NCBI RefSeq assembly: GCF_038594605.1
Contig: NZ_JBCFZM010000004.1
Span: forward strand, 124,001-188,000
Direction of reading: 5' to 3'
DNA: 64,000 nucleotides
DNA from: Alteriqipengyuania bathyomarina_B
Lineage (GTDB): Bacteria; Pseudomonadota; Alphaproteobacteria; Sphingomonadales; Sphingomonadaceae
Shown here: positions 16,085-26,664 of the stretch, one piece after another
Layout: each line of letters starts with the position of its first letter
How positions within the stretch are numbered: the stretch's first letter is position 1
Program-made: the position numbers and the translations under genes
The notes under the pieces: model-generated
Database searches by the model: none
The model's input: the letters and a program-made list of their open reading frames with translations, nothing else
What the model was told of the DNA's origin: nothing

Positions 16085-16399
16085 CTACCCCTTCTTCCGC
16101 TTCTTGCGCGCAGCGTACTTGGCGTCGCGGGCGGCTTTGCGCTCGGCCTCGGTTGGCTCGGGCACGTTGGCGGCGGCCTGCTTTTCTTCCTTTTCTGCCT
16201 TGGCCTCAGCGATCGCGGCCTTGCGGGCGGCGCTCTTTTCGGCGGCGGCGGCGTCGCGCTTTTCCTGTGCGGCCTTGCGCCGGGCGACCTCTTCGGGGTC
16301 CATCGGCTTCTTCGCGGCCAGCTTCTTCAGCGCCTTCTCGCGGCGCGCCTGCGCCTGGTCGGCGCGTTCCTGGAACGTGGGTATCTTAAAACCTGCCAT
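16085..16399 (-). CDS. DUF6481 family protein (Lys/Ala-rich)
   Basis: 104 residues. N terminus MAGFKIPTFQERADQAQARREKALKKL is the family signature. The rest is a highly charged Ala/Lys/Glu helix, probably a coiled coil, ending in a basic KYAARKKRKKG tail. Small, soluble and probably nucleic-acid associated by charge, but function is unknown. The family is common in Sphingomonadales, which supports the taxonomic call. Convergent with the aldo/keto reductase. Confidence 0.88.
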   Translation of the reverse strand: MAGFKIPTFQERADQAQARREKALKKLAAKKPMDPEEVARRKAAQEKRDAAAAEKSAARKAAIAEAKAEKEEKQAAANVPEPTEAERKAARDAKYAARKKRKKG

Positions 16400-16521
16400 A
16401 GCGGGTGTCGTTATCCTTCGTGGGGCCGGCGGGTGCGCCGGCGTGGATTGATGCGGGCGTGGATTGCTGCAGGCAGGGGGCTGTGTGGGTCAGCGAGTGA
16501 GCGGTTCGGGCAGGCGGGTGC

Positions 16522-16581
16522 CTACTCCTCCCCCATCCGCAGCGCGGCGATAAACGCCTCTTGCGGAATGCTCACATTCCC
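16522..16581 (-). pseudogene. Relic of a second lepA 3' end
   Basis: Read on the minus strand this gives GNVSIPQEAFIAALRMGEE and a TAG stop, identical in all 19 residues to the C terminus of the intact lepA just upstream. At DNA level 14 of the 19 codons differ, all synonymous, and the stop differs too. It is out of frame with lepA and has no start of its own. This is best explained as the leftover tail of a diverged lepA allele. Confidence 0.9.
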
Positions 16582-16639
16582 CCCGGCCTTCGCCGGGGCA
16601 GGCCGCCCTGCGGGCGCTCCCGCATCCTCAGAATGAGGG
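16582..16639. repeat. Palindromic spacer between lepA and its relic
   Basis: 58 bases containing the hairpin CCCCGGC-CTTC-GCCGGGG (beginning at 16581) and a GC-rich GCCGCCCTGCGGGCGC hairpin, then CCTCAGAATGAGG. It resembles short dispersed palindromes of sphingomonad genomes and could terminate lepA transcription. Confidence 0.6.
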
Positions 16640-18475
<1,836 letters not shown>

Positions 18476-18599
18476 TGTGCGGGTGCAATAGACCGACCTT
18501 GCCGCAGTGTCAGCATGTTTGAACGACTGTATCGCGATCAGCACAAATCCGGTGTGGTAGCGGCATTGTCCGCAGACGCCATCACCAGTGCTGGCCCGT

Positions 18600-18809
18600 T
18601 CAAGCCTGCGCGGACGAAACCGCCGAAGGTTCTCTCGCTATCGCCCTCTGACCGCCTCGCTCGCTCTTCGTTTCGGGCAGGTCGAAGAAGCCGCGCTGGT
18701 CGCGCCGCAGCGCCTGCGTGAATTGCACGCCGATGCGGTTTTCCTCGCACCATCGCACCTCGGCATCGACTGCCAGCCGCTCGCTCAGCGCGATGCGGAA
18801 TCGTGTCCC
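18600..18809 (-). pseudogene. Displaced C-terminal half of the PilZ domain
   Basis: In the next frame after the GGDEF-EAL protein, the sequence reads GTRFRIALSERLAVDAEVRW then CEENRIGVQFTQALRR. This is the second half of a PilZ domain (the DAEVRW...IGVQF strand pair). It joins exactly to the first half if one G is restored in the GAGGG run at 18807-18811 (GAGGG to GAGGGG). It has no start of its own and would be untranslated unless the ribosome shifts or the base is a sequencing error. Confidence 0.8.
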
Positions 18810-21310
18810 TCGGGCACGTTCCACAGCCCTTCGATCAGGGCACCGCTGGCCGACATGTTGCGGATCGTGGCGTTGTAGAAGTCCTCGTCATGCTGCAGCA
18901 CCACGCGGCGCAGCATCGCCTGACGCGGATCGCGCGACAGGCGCGGGCCGGTTGCGCTGATCGCCAGGCCCTGGCCCAGCCGTTCATCGGCCTCTTCGGT
19001 CGAGAGCGGCCTGGAATAGATATAGCCCTGAATGTGGCTGCACCCGTGCAGACGCACCAGCTCCAGCTCGTCCAGCGTTTCGACACCTTCGGCGGTGGTA
19101 TCCATGCCCAGAGCGCTCGCGAGGCTGCTGATCGCTGCGATGATCGCGCCGTTGCGGCTGCCCGGCATGGTGGCCCCGCGGACGAACCCCTGATCGATCT
19201 TGATCTTGTCGAACGGCGCATTTTTCAGATAGCCGAGCGAGGAATAGCCGGTACCGAAATCGTCGAGCGCCAGCCGGACGCCCACTCTCTTGAGCGCGGC
19301 GAAGGTGGCATCCGTGCCCGCATCATCATTGAGGAAGACGCTCTCGGTAATTTCCAGCTCCAGCCGCGATGGCTCGATCCCCGCCTTGGCGATGGTCCGC
19401 GCGATCATGCCTGGCAGGCCGGCATCCGCGAATTGCAAGGGCGAGACATTGACCGCGCAGCGAACATCCGCGGGCCAGCGGGCGAGATCCGCGCAAGCCT
19501 GCTGAATAGCCCATTCGCCGATTGCCACGATCAGGCCCGCATCCTCTGCCACCGGCACGAACTTTTCCGGGCTGATCCAGCCATGCTTGGGGTGGTTCCA
19601 GCGAAGCAGCGCCTCGAAGCCCGAAATCTGTTCGGTCGAGGTGTTGACCACCGGCTGATAGTGCAGTTGCAGGCTGCCTGAATCGATCGCCAGGCGCAGT
19701 TCCTCTTCTAGCTGGTTGCGCTCGCGCGCGGCCACATGAAGCTCGTCCGAGAACAGGCGATAGCGCCCGCGCCCCGCATCCTTCGCGGCGTAGAGGGCAA
19801 GGTCCGCACTACGGATCACCCGCTCGCTCGTACCGCCATGATCGGGCGCCAGCGCAACCCCGACAGACACGCCGATAACGATGCGCTTGCCATCGATCGA
19901 ATAGGGCTGCGACAGGGCATGGATAATGTCTCGCCCAAGACTTTCGATGGTCGTTTCGTCACAGCGGTTCGGGATGACCACCTGGAACTCGTCGCCCCCG
20001 ATCCGTCCGACCGTGCCGATCGTCCCCACGACCTTTTCCAGCCGCCGCGCCACCTGGTTCAGCAGGGCATCGCCGGTCGGATGGCCGAAGGTATCGTTGA
20101 CGTGCTTGAACCGGTCGAGATCGAGCATCAGGATCGTGCACGCGCGCCTGCTAGCGGTGGGGTGGGTCAGCAGTTTCGACAGGATCTGCGAAAGCGAATG
20201 GCGATTGGCGAGCCCGGTGAGCGAATCGAACAGCGCGAGGCGCGAGGCACGCTCCGCGCTCCGTCGACGCTCGGTCAGATCGGTGCCCGATCCCCGGAAC
20301 CCGCAGAAATTGTCGAAGCCGTCGAAGATAGGACGTCCGTTGACCGCCCACCATACCGCGCCCTCGCCATCATCGGCTTCACCGCGCACCGGCAGTTCGT
20401 GGAATGGCGACTGGGCGGTGAAGTGGAACTTGATCGTGCGTTCGGCCTCGCGGTCCTCGGGATCGACCTCGAACACGTTGGTGAAGATCTTGCCGATCAG
20501 CTGATCGTGGTCGAAGCCATAGCGCTGGGCGAATTCGGCCGAAATGTAGACGATCCGGCCATTGTGGTCGGTCTCCCAGAACCATCCCTGTCCCGTGGCC
20601 TCGTAATCGCGCATGATGTCGATCGAGCGGTTGCGCAGTCGCTCCTGCGCCTCGTCCGCCTGCAGGCCCCTGCGATCGAAGTGCTCCTGATAGACGGCGA
20701 TGCCGACCCCCGCAGCGACCGCGATGAGAAATGCGAGCCCGACCATGTAGTCGCCCCCCATGACCCAATACACGGATAGCGGGGCCCACAGGCCCAGCTT
20801 GGCGAACAGTACCGGGAAAGGCCGCGCGGCGAGGAACACTGCGGACATGCTGCCCACGCCGATGATCGAAGCGATGCCGAACGCCAGCGGCAGACCGCCA
20901 TGCTGCATCCAGTGCGCGAAGCCGAACCCGATCAGCACATGCGGCAGAACTCCAAGACCCGCGACGATGACAAAGCGGCGGACCGGATCGTCCTCATCCA
21001 CTCCGCGGGAGAACGAAAAAAGCAGGCCGGCGAGGAGGAAAGCGCTGATAGCGGGAACGCTCGGCAAGCTTTGCGTTATCAAGCCCGACACACTCGAGGC
21101 GAGCAACAGCACGATGGCGAGCATCGGCCACTGGACAGGCAGAACCGGCGTATTTTCGGGATCATCCGACTGGAGAGCGGCCTTTCCGGCATCGTCCTCA
21201 CGGCGGTGAGCAGGCATGGCGCCGCGCCGCCGCTCGCGCGCGGGCGCGTCCTTGATCTCACCTGCGGCGCCCACTTGCTCCGCATCCCTGGCCTTAACCC
21301 TCGCCGTCAT
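18785..21310 (-). CDS. PAS-GGDEF-EAL(-PilZ) cyclic-di-GMP protein, frameshifted in the PilZ domain
   Basis: 841 residues as read. Cytoplasmic N-terminal tail, about five membrane segments (60-210), a PAS domain (about 240-350; GWFWETDHNGRIVYISAEFAQRYGF), GGDEF (about 365-530; active GGDEF motif) and EAL (about 545-790; EALLRW, DDFGTGYSSLGYLKN, AEGVET, all catalytic residues present). Both enzymatic halves look competent; no RxxD site before GGDEF. A PilZ domain begins near 800 (RRVVLQ...NMSASGALIEG) but the frame is lost after VPEG and stops 7 codons later. The other PilZ half continues in the next frame to 18600. Opposite to lepA's upstream side; single-gene unit. Confidence 0.9.
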   Translation of the reverse strand: MTARVKARDAEQVGAAGEIKDAPARERRRGAMPAHRREDDAGKAALQSDDPENTPVLPVQWPMLAIVLLLASSVSGLITQSLPSVPAISAFLLAGLLFSFSRGVDEDDPVRRFVIVAGLGVLPHVLIGFGFAHWMQHGGLPLAFGIASIIGVGSMSAVFLAARPFPVLFAKLGLWAPLSVYWVMGGDYMVGLAFLIAVAAGVGIAVYQEHFDRRGLQADEAQERLRNRSIDIMRDYEATGQGWFWETDHNGRIVYISAEFAQRYGFDHDQLIGKIFTNVFEVDPEDREAERTIKFHFTAQSPFHELPVRGEADDGEGAVWWAVNGRPIFDGFDNFCGFRGSGTDLTERRRSAERASRLALFDSLTGLANRHSLSQILSKLLTHPTASRRACTILMLDLDRFKHVNDTFGHPTGDALLNQVARRLEKVVGTIGTVGRIGGDEFQVVIPNRCDETTIESLGRDIIHALSQPYSIDGKRIVIGVSVGVALAPDHGGTSERVIRSADLALYAAKDAGRGRYRLFSDELHVAARERNQLEEELRLAIDSGSLQLHYQPVVNTSTEQISGFEALLRWNHPKHGWISPEKFVPVAEDAGLIVAIGEWAIQQACADLARWPADVRCAVNVSPLQFADAGLPGMIARTIAKAGIEPSRLELEITESVFLNDDAGTDATFAALKRVGVRLALDDFGTGYSSLGYLKNAPFDKIKIDQGFVRGATMPGSRNGAIIAAISSLASALGMDTTAEGVETLDELELVRLHGCSHIQGYIYSRPLSTEEADERLGQGLAISATGPRLSRDPRQAMLRRVVLQHDEDFYNATIRNMSASGALIEGLWNVPEGHDSASR

Positions 21311-21389
21311 GGATCGCAGTATGCCAAAGATCGTCTGTGAAAGGATGAAGCGAGATGCCTAGCATGGGGTTAATGCGGGCGCTGATAAC

Positions 21390-21548
21390 ATGTCGCCAAT
21401 CGACACCTCGGGCGCGCCCCTTGTGCCCGGCTGCGCCAAAGGCCATCAGGCCTGCGTGCTATTCGAAACGGGGATGCCGATGGACCCGGCACGGGCATCG
21501 GTGATCATCCGGTTTATCCCAGAGAATGCTTCTTTTTCATCGACTTAA
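21390..21548 (+). CDS. Possible 52-residue small protein
   Basis: An open frame from ATG 21390 (MSPIDTSGAPLVPGCAKGHQ...) to TAA at 21548, in the 250-base gap before the PhaZ-like gene. It has two cysteines and no membrane segment, and no convincing ribosome site. Its stop overlaps the AAGGGG ribosome site of the next gene. Could be a leader or chance ORF; no family recognised. Confidence 0.25.
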   Translation: MSPIDTSGAPLVPGCAKGHQACVLFETGMPMDPARASVIIRFIPENASFSST

Positions 21549-21561
21549 GGGGTTTCAAGAA

Positions 21562-22467
21562 ATGATCCGTTTCGCCGATCTCGACCTGTGGGCGCCCGGC
21601 TGGGGCCTGGTCGGCAACGCCGCCGACCAGGCCGAGCGCCCGCAACTCCGAAGCGGCAAGCACGGTGGCCCGTTAAGCGCGGAAATCTCCTTTGAAAAGG
21701 TTGACGGAATGGAGCTGCGGGTGGCGCGCTGGCGGCTCGACAAGCCATCGGAACACCCGCCGGTGCTGTTCTTCAACGGCATCGGCGCGAACATCGAGGC
21801 GGTCGCTCCGCTGGCCGAGGCGCTGTCCGAACGCGGCTTCATCATGTTCGACATGCCGGGGACCGGCGAATCGCGCGACCCGGTGATGCCCTATAATCCT
21901 TTCACCATGAGCTGGACGGCACTGTCGCTGATCGAGCGCTTCGGCCTCGAAAAAGTCGACGTCATGGGCATGAGCTGGGGCGGCGCAATGGCGCAGCATT
22001 TCGCGCTCCAGCATGCCGGGCATGTGCGCCGGGTGGTGCTGGCGGCGACTTCGCCCGGCATGATGATGATCCCGGGCGATCCCATGATGCTGGCGCAGAT
22101 GGCCGATCCTTTTTCGGCGATCAACGAGATGCTGATGCGCGAATATCTGACCGCGCTGGACAATGCCGACGAACGCAAGCTGGCGCGCAATTCGATCGGT
22201 AACATCAGCGCGCCCAGCAGCACGGGCTATTTCTATCAGCTGATGGCGCTGGCCGGCTGGACGAGCCTGCCCGCCCTGCCCTTCATGGACAAGCCGGTGC
22301 TGGTGATGATGGGCGAAAGCGACCCGATCGTGCCGCTATCCAACGGGCAGCTGCTCGCGTGTATGATCCCGGACGCGCGCCTCGAAGTCTTCGAAGGTGC
22401 GGGCCATCTGTTCCTGATGACTCACCCGAAGGATTCGCTGCGGATGCTCCGCGAGTTTCTGGGCTGA
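21562..22467 (+). CDS. phaZ: PhaZ-like polyhydroxyalkanoate depolymerase (alpha/beta hydrolase)
   Basis: 301 residues from ATG 21562, chosen because AAGGGG lies 9 bases upstream and the protein then starts MIRFADLDLW. It closely follows the layout of intracellular medium-chain-length PHA depolymerase of pseudomonads: LFFNGIGANIEAVAPLAEAL, MGMSWGGAMAQHFALQ (nucleophile Ser), VVLAATSPGMMMIPGDP, GYFYQLMALAGWTS, GESDPIVPL (Asp) and GAGHLFLM (His). The triad is complete. No PHA synthase or phasin is nearby, so a related ester substrate is possible. Convergent with dnaN. Confidence 0.75.
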   Translation: MIRFADLDLWAPGWGLVGNAADQAERPQLRSGKHGGPLSAEISFEKVDGMELRVARWRLDKPSEHPPVLFFNGIGANIEAVAPLAEALSERGFIMFDMPGTGESRDPVMPYNPFTMSWTALSLIERFGLEKVDVMGMSWGGAMAQHFALQHAGHVRRVVLAATSPGMMMIPGDPMMLAQMADPFSAINEMLMREYLTALDNADERKLARNSIGNISAPSSTGYFYQLMALAGWTSLPALPFMDKPVLVMMGESDPIVPLSNGQLLACMIPDARLEVFEGAGHLFLMTHPKDSLRMLREFLG

Positions 22468-22516
22468 CAACCTCGGACGCCCACTCGCGGACAGGTTGGC
22501 TGCGTTGCGTGCTGCC

Positions 22517-23644
22517 CTACACCCGCATCGGCATCAGGACATACAGCGCCGGGCTGTTTTCGTCCTTGCGGATCAGCGTAGGCGCGCCTGCATCGGCGAG
22601 GTGCAGTTCGACCATATCGCTGTCGATCTGGCTGAGAATGTCCTTCAGGTAATTGGCGTTGAAGCCGATCTCGAACCCGTCGGACTTGTACTCGGCCGCA
22701 ATCTCTTCTGCGGCGGTGCCGTTGTCGGGGCTGGTGACCGACAGCGTCACCTTGTCCGCCTCGAGGCCCATCTTGACCGCGCGGGTCTTCTCGGTGGCGA
22801 TGGTCGCCACGCGGTCGACGCCTTCGTAAAAGCTCTTGGGATCGAGGCGGAGCAGCTTGTCGTTGCCCGTCGGGATCACGCGGCTGTAATCGGGGAAGGT
22901 GCCGTCGATTAGCTTGCTGGTCAGCACCACACCGCCCTCGCCGCCAAGCGCGAACCGGATCTTGCTGGCCGAAAGATCGATCTGGACGTTCGAATCGAGC
23001 GCCTCTTCGAGCAGCTTGCGCAGTTCGGCCACGGCTTTGCGCGGCACGATGACGTCGGGCATGCCTGCCGCACCTTCCGGCCGATCGATCGTATAGCGCG
23101 CCAGCCGGTGGCCGTCGGTCGCCGCGGCTTTCAGGACCGGGCGCTGCTCGTCGGACACGTGCAGGAAGATGCCGTTCAGGTAATAGCGCGTCTCTTCGGT
23201 GCTGATGGCGAACCGCGTACGGTCGATCAGTTCGGCCAACTCGCGCGCAGGCAGCTCGAAACTGGTTGGAAGCTCACCCTCGACGATCACCGGGAAGTCG
23301 TCGCGCGGCAGCGTGGGCAACTGGAAACGGCTCCGACCCGCCTTCACAACCATACGGTTATCGGCGGTCTCGAGGCTCACCTGGCTGCCGTCGGGCAGCT
23401 TGCGGGCAATATCGAACAGCAGGTGCGCGGAAACGGTGATCGCCCCGCCGCTTTCGACGCTCGCCGCGGTCATGGTTTCGACCACCTGCAGGTCGAGGTC
23501 GGTCGCCATGACCTTGACGCCGCCGCCTTCGTCGGCGTCGATCAGCACGTTGCTGAGGATCGGGATGGTGTTGCGCCGCTCCACGACCGACTGCACGTGG
23601 GACAGGGAGCGGAGCAGCGTCGCGCGTTCGATGGTGGCCTTCAT
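22517..23644 (-). CDS. dnaN: DNA polymerase III beta subunit (sliding clamp)
   Basis: Ring-shaped processivity clamp. 375 residues, usual length, with three similar domains. Seen: MKATIERATLLRSLSHVQSVVERRNTIPILSNVLI at the N terminus, RFAISTEETRYYLNGIFLH in the middle domain and the C-terminal YVLMPMRV ending, where the partner-binding pocket lies. No dnaA or gyrB next to it, so this is not the classical origin arrangement; alphaproteobacteria often carry dnaN alone. Start ATG 23644 with a GAGA-containing ribosome site. Confidence 0.97.
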   Translation of the reverse strand: MKATIERATLLRSLSHVQSVVERRNTIPILSNVLIDADEGGGVKVMATDLDLQVVETMTAASVESGGAITVSAHLLFDIARKLPDGSQVSLETADNRMVVKAGRSRFQLPTLPRDDFPVIVEGELPTSFELPARELAELIDRTRFAISTEETRYYLNGIFLHVSDEQRPVLKAAATDGHRLARYTIDRPEGAAGMPDVIVPRKAVAELRKLLEEALDSNVQIDLSASKIRFALGGEGGVVLTSKLIDGTFPDYSRVIPTGNDKLLRLDPKSFYEGVDRVATIATEKTRAVKMGLEADKVTLSVTSPDNGTAAEEIAAEYKSDGFEIGFNANYLKDILSQIDSDMVELHLADAGAPTLIRKDENSPALYVLMPMRV

Positions 23645-23835
23645 CGGTCCTTCTCTCGTCTCAATTGCGCATCGATAGCAGCGGAAACTCCCCCTTCGGG
23701 TCCGCCCAGCGCGAGAATCTTATCCGGTTTCCTTATCGCGCCTGCCCGCGTGGGCAAGGATCAAGCGCGAGTCTGCCGGAAAACCCGGGGATAAGGCGTT
23801 GAGCCTCCAGTGGCTAGCCCTTCCCCGATGCAATC

Positions 23836-24597
23836 CTAGCTCAGCATCGCCATGCCGCCGTTTACGTGGAGCGTCTGCCCGGTAACGTACGCCGCCTCGT
23901 CGCTGGCGAGATAGGCGACCGCCGCACCGATCTCGTCGCCCTCGCCCATCCGGCCTGCCGGGATGCGGCCTTCGATGGCGGCCTTCTGCTTGTCGTCCAG
24001 CGCGTCGGTCATCGCGGTCCGGATGAAACCGGGCGCGACGCAGTTCACCGTGATGCCGCGGCTGGCGAGTTCCTGAGCGAGGCTCTTGGACATGCCGGTC
24101 AGGCCCGCCTTGGCTGCGGTGTAGTTTATCTGGCCCGGATTGCCGGTGGTGCCCACGACGCTGGTGATCGAGATGATCCGCCCGGAACGCGCCTTCATCA
24201 TCGGGCGCGCGGCGGCGCGCATCAGGCGGAAGGCGGCTTCCAGATTGATGCGGATCACCTGATCCCATTCCTCGTCCTTCATCCGCATCGCAAGGTTGTC
24301 GCGCGTGATGCCGGCATTGTTCACGAGGATGTCGAGCTGGCCCAGCGTGTCGATCGTGGCGGGCACCAGTTCCTCGACGCTCTCGGCGTTCGAAAGGTCG
24401 CAGGTGATCTCGACATGCGCGCCGCTGTCGTGCGCGTATTCGTCGTTGAGCTGGTCGCGGAAGGCGCGCAGCTTGTCGCCGTTCGAGCCAGAGAGCGCCA
24501 ACCGGGCGCCCTGCGCGGCGAGCGCCTTCGCAATGGCCGAGCCGATCCCGCCGCTGGCGCCGGTGACGAGCGCGGTTTTTCCTTCGAGTGAGAACAA
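23836..24597 (-). CDS. fabG: 3-oxoacyl-[ACP] reductase FabG
   Basis: Fatty-acid elongation, NADPH reduction of 3-ketoacyl-ACP. 253 residues. Short-chain dehydrogenase motifs: TGASGGIG (cofactor), NNAGIT, the catalytic Ser in SITSVVG and YTAAK (Tyr/Lys), then VAPGFIRTAMT and the C-terminal YVTGQTLHVNGGMAM. The VAPGF..T and HVNGG segments are FabG hallmarks. It lies downstream of fabD on the same strand but a beta-propeller lipoprotein gene separates them; acpP is not in the window. Confidence 0.94.
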   Translation of the reverse strand: MFSLEGKTALVTGASGGIGSAIAKALAAQGARLALSGSNGDKLRAFRDQLNDEYAHDSGAHVEITCDLSNAESVEELVPATIDTLGQLDILVNNAGITRDNLAMRMKDEEWDQVIRINLEAAFRLMRAAARPMMKARSGRIISITSVVGTTGNPGQINYTAAKAGLTGMSKSLAQELASRGITVNCVAPGFIRTAMTDALDDKQKAAIEGRIPAGRMGEGDEIGAAVAYLASDEAAYVTGQTLHVNGGMAMLS

Positions 24598-24680
24598 GGG
24601 GTCTTCTCCGCAAACTGTGCAATATCCATCACGCCTTCGCGATCCGCGCAGCGATGGTCAATGGTCGGCGCCAAAAAGCG

Positions 24681-26585
24681 CTAGCGCGGCATGAAATCCA
24701 CCCGGCGGACTTCCTCGATCTCTCCGTCGACCATCCGGCCCTCGACGATCTCGTAACCCATCAGCGCGAAGATGCGATCGCCGATGAAGATCGGGCGCGC
24801 GTTGCCATACCAGTCGATGCATAAGGCTTCGCAATCCTCCACGTCTTCCATCGCCTGCGCGGCGGAAATCACGCGCTCGTCCGGCACGGCGGCAAGGCTT
24901 CCCGCCGGGGCGAGCTTGCCGGCATTCCGACGCAGGAAGAACATCTCGGACGAGGAGCCGAGGAATTCGAGATCCAGTCCGTCCAGCTCGCGCGCGACGG
25001 GCAAGGCCATGACACCATCGGAGCCTTCGGGATCCCCGGCATCCGGACGGAAGAAGAACGCATGGCTGCGGTTCTCGCCCTCGTCGGCAGAGGGGAGCGC
25101 GAAGCTGTCTGTCACGGTCGCGGTACGGCGTTCCGCATCGAGCGCGATGGTCGAAAAGCCGAGCGCATCGTCCGGCCCGGGGCCGATTACCACGCCATCC
25201 TCGCCCAGCCGGTCGATCCGCGAAACCCTGTGCGGCAGCGCAATCCGCTCCGCCCAGCGCCGGTCGAGCGGCACCACGAACAGCTCGGGCGTCTCGTCCT
25301 CCTCGCCGTAAAAGCCGCCGCCATAGAGCAGGAAGCGCCCGACATAGCGATTCTGCGTGCGCCACCCCTCGGGCGTCGGCAAGGCGCGGTATGCCCCCGG
25401 CGGCACCTCGACCGAACCGTCCCCGAAATCGTCGAGCGGGATGGAGACCAGAAATGTCGCGCCATCGCTGAACTCGGGTTGCCACATCCCCTCCCCCAGA
25501 TCGTCGTCGCGCAGCAGCACCAACAGGTTCCCGGTCTCTGCGTCTTCGAGGAAGGAGAACTGGTCTATCGGGGAGCCACGCGCGGCAACGGCGGTCATCG
25601 GCTCGCTGTCGCGCATGGGGATGCGGTAGAGCGTATCGGCGTGATCGACCTTGCCCGCAGCTCGCGCCGCGTAGCTCCACGATTCTCCTCCGGTCCAGAC
25701 ATAGGCGGCATCGGCGCTGAAATAGGAATTGCGCGAATACGAGCCGACGACGGCGCGGGTCGTGCATGCCATCTCCTCGCGCGCAAGATCGCAGGAGGTG
25801 ATCGCGTGCAGGATGTCGTAGCGTGGATCGGGATTGGCCAGCGCGATGTCGCCGATCCCGATCTGCGGTCTTGGCCCGGCAACCCGGACGCGCGATCCGT
25901 CCGCCTGCCTGCGCTCCAGATACGGCAATTCCTCGCGCCAGTCGGTGCCGAAGTCGGTCGGCGTGTAGGTCAGCAGGTGCCCGTCGACGAGCCGCGAAGC
26001 GTAATTGCGCGAGGAATAGTAATCGTCCGAGCGCAGGTAATGCGTATCGCGATAGGCGAGCCTGCCGTCCTCCGAGAGCGAGAAGCGCGAGATTTCCGTT
26101 CCGCTTTCGCCGTAGGAATAGCCGATCACGACCACGACATCGCCGAACAGCAGCATCTCGTCGTACCAGGTGTCGTCCGGGTCGTCGTCGCCCGGCGGAT
26201 AGACCGCGATCGAATCGATTTCCTCCAGCGCACCGCCGCCGTGGCGGATCGTGTGCAAGCGCCCCTTGCGCAGGACGAGGATGTGGTCGGTCGTGGCCTT
26301 GACGATCCCGCCCTCGTCGACGCCCTGTTCCTGGACGTTGGTGATGGGGACCGCTTCCATCCGCGAGCCCGTGACGACGATCATGTCTTCGTAACCGGAT
26401 TGCTCGCGGCGCTTGCGCTCCCGTTCGGCCTCGCGCTTTTGGGCGCGCGTATAGGCGTCGATCTGCGCATCGCTCTCGAACATCGCGACGCTCGACCTGT
26501 CGTCAGGAGGCGCCGGAAGCGTCGCACACGCGGACAGGAAAGCCGCTGCGAAAGCCGCCGAAGCCAGATTGCCGAACCGCCCCAT
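24681..26585 (-). CDS. Beta-propeller domain lipoprotein
   Basis: 634 residues. Signal peptide with lipobox LSAC near residue 19, then a charged linker (RAQKREAERERKRREQ) and EDMIVVTGSR. The segment PITNVQEQGVDEGGIVKAT is the signature of the secreted beta-propeller family (PF09826-type). Later repeats carry IALPHRVSRIDRLGEDGVVIGPG and LLLIHGMAD-free blades, so this is not a peptidase. Probably outer-membrane or periplasmic; function unknown. It sits inside the fabD-fabG pair (78 bases from fabD, 83 from fabG), an unusual place. Confidence 0.78.
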   Translation of the reverse strand: MGRFGNLASAAFAAAFLSACATLPAPPDDRSSVAMFESDAQIDAYTRAQKREAERERKRREQSGYEDMIVVTGSRMEAVPITNVQEQGVDEGGIVKATTDHILVLRKGRLHTIRHGGGALEEIDSIAVYPPGDDDPDDTWYDEMLLFGDVVVVIGYSYGESGTEISRFSLSEDGRLAYRDTHYLRSDDYYSSRNYASRLVDGHLLTYTPTDFGTDWREELPYLERRQADGSRVRVAGPRPQIGIGDIALANPDPRYDILHAITSCDLAREEMACTTRAVVGSYSRNSYFSADAAYVWTGGESWSYAARAAGKVDHADTLYRIPMRDSEPMTAVAARGSPIDQFSFLEDAETGNLLVLLRDDDLGEGMWQPEFSDGATFLVSIPLDDFGDGSVEVPPGAYRALPTPEGWRTQNRYVGRFLLYGGGFYGEEDETPELFVVPLDRRWAERIALPHRVSRIDRLGEDGVVIGPGPDDALGFSTIALDAERRTATVTDSFALPSADEGENRSHAFFFRPDAGDPEGSDGVMALPVARELDGLDLEFLGSSSEMFFLRRNAGKLAPAGSLAAVPDERVISAAQAMEDVEDCEALCIDWYGNARPIFIGDRIFALMGYEIVEGRMVDGEIEEVRRVDFMPR

Positions 26586-26664
26586 GCTCGCCCTCCATCC
26601 CTGACCGGAAGGCTCTCACCTCCCGCGGCCCGTGGCAAGCGGGAATGCGAGGGTTCGCTGTGCG

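Noticed and set aside
22517..23644. Replication origin near dnaN
   Set aside because: No dnaA, gyrB or recF neighbours and no cluster of DnaA-box-like sequences noticed.
24681..26585. Peptidase role for the beta-propeller lipoprotein
   Set aside because: No Ser-Asp-His hydrolase domain follows the propeller, in contrast to the S9 peptidase at 44846-47086.
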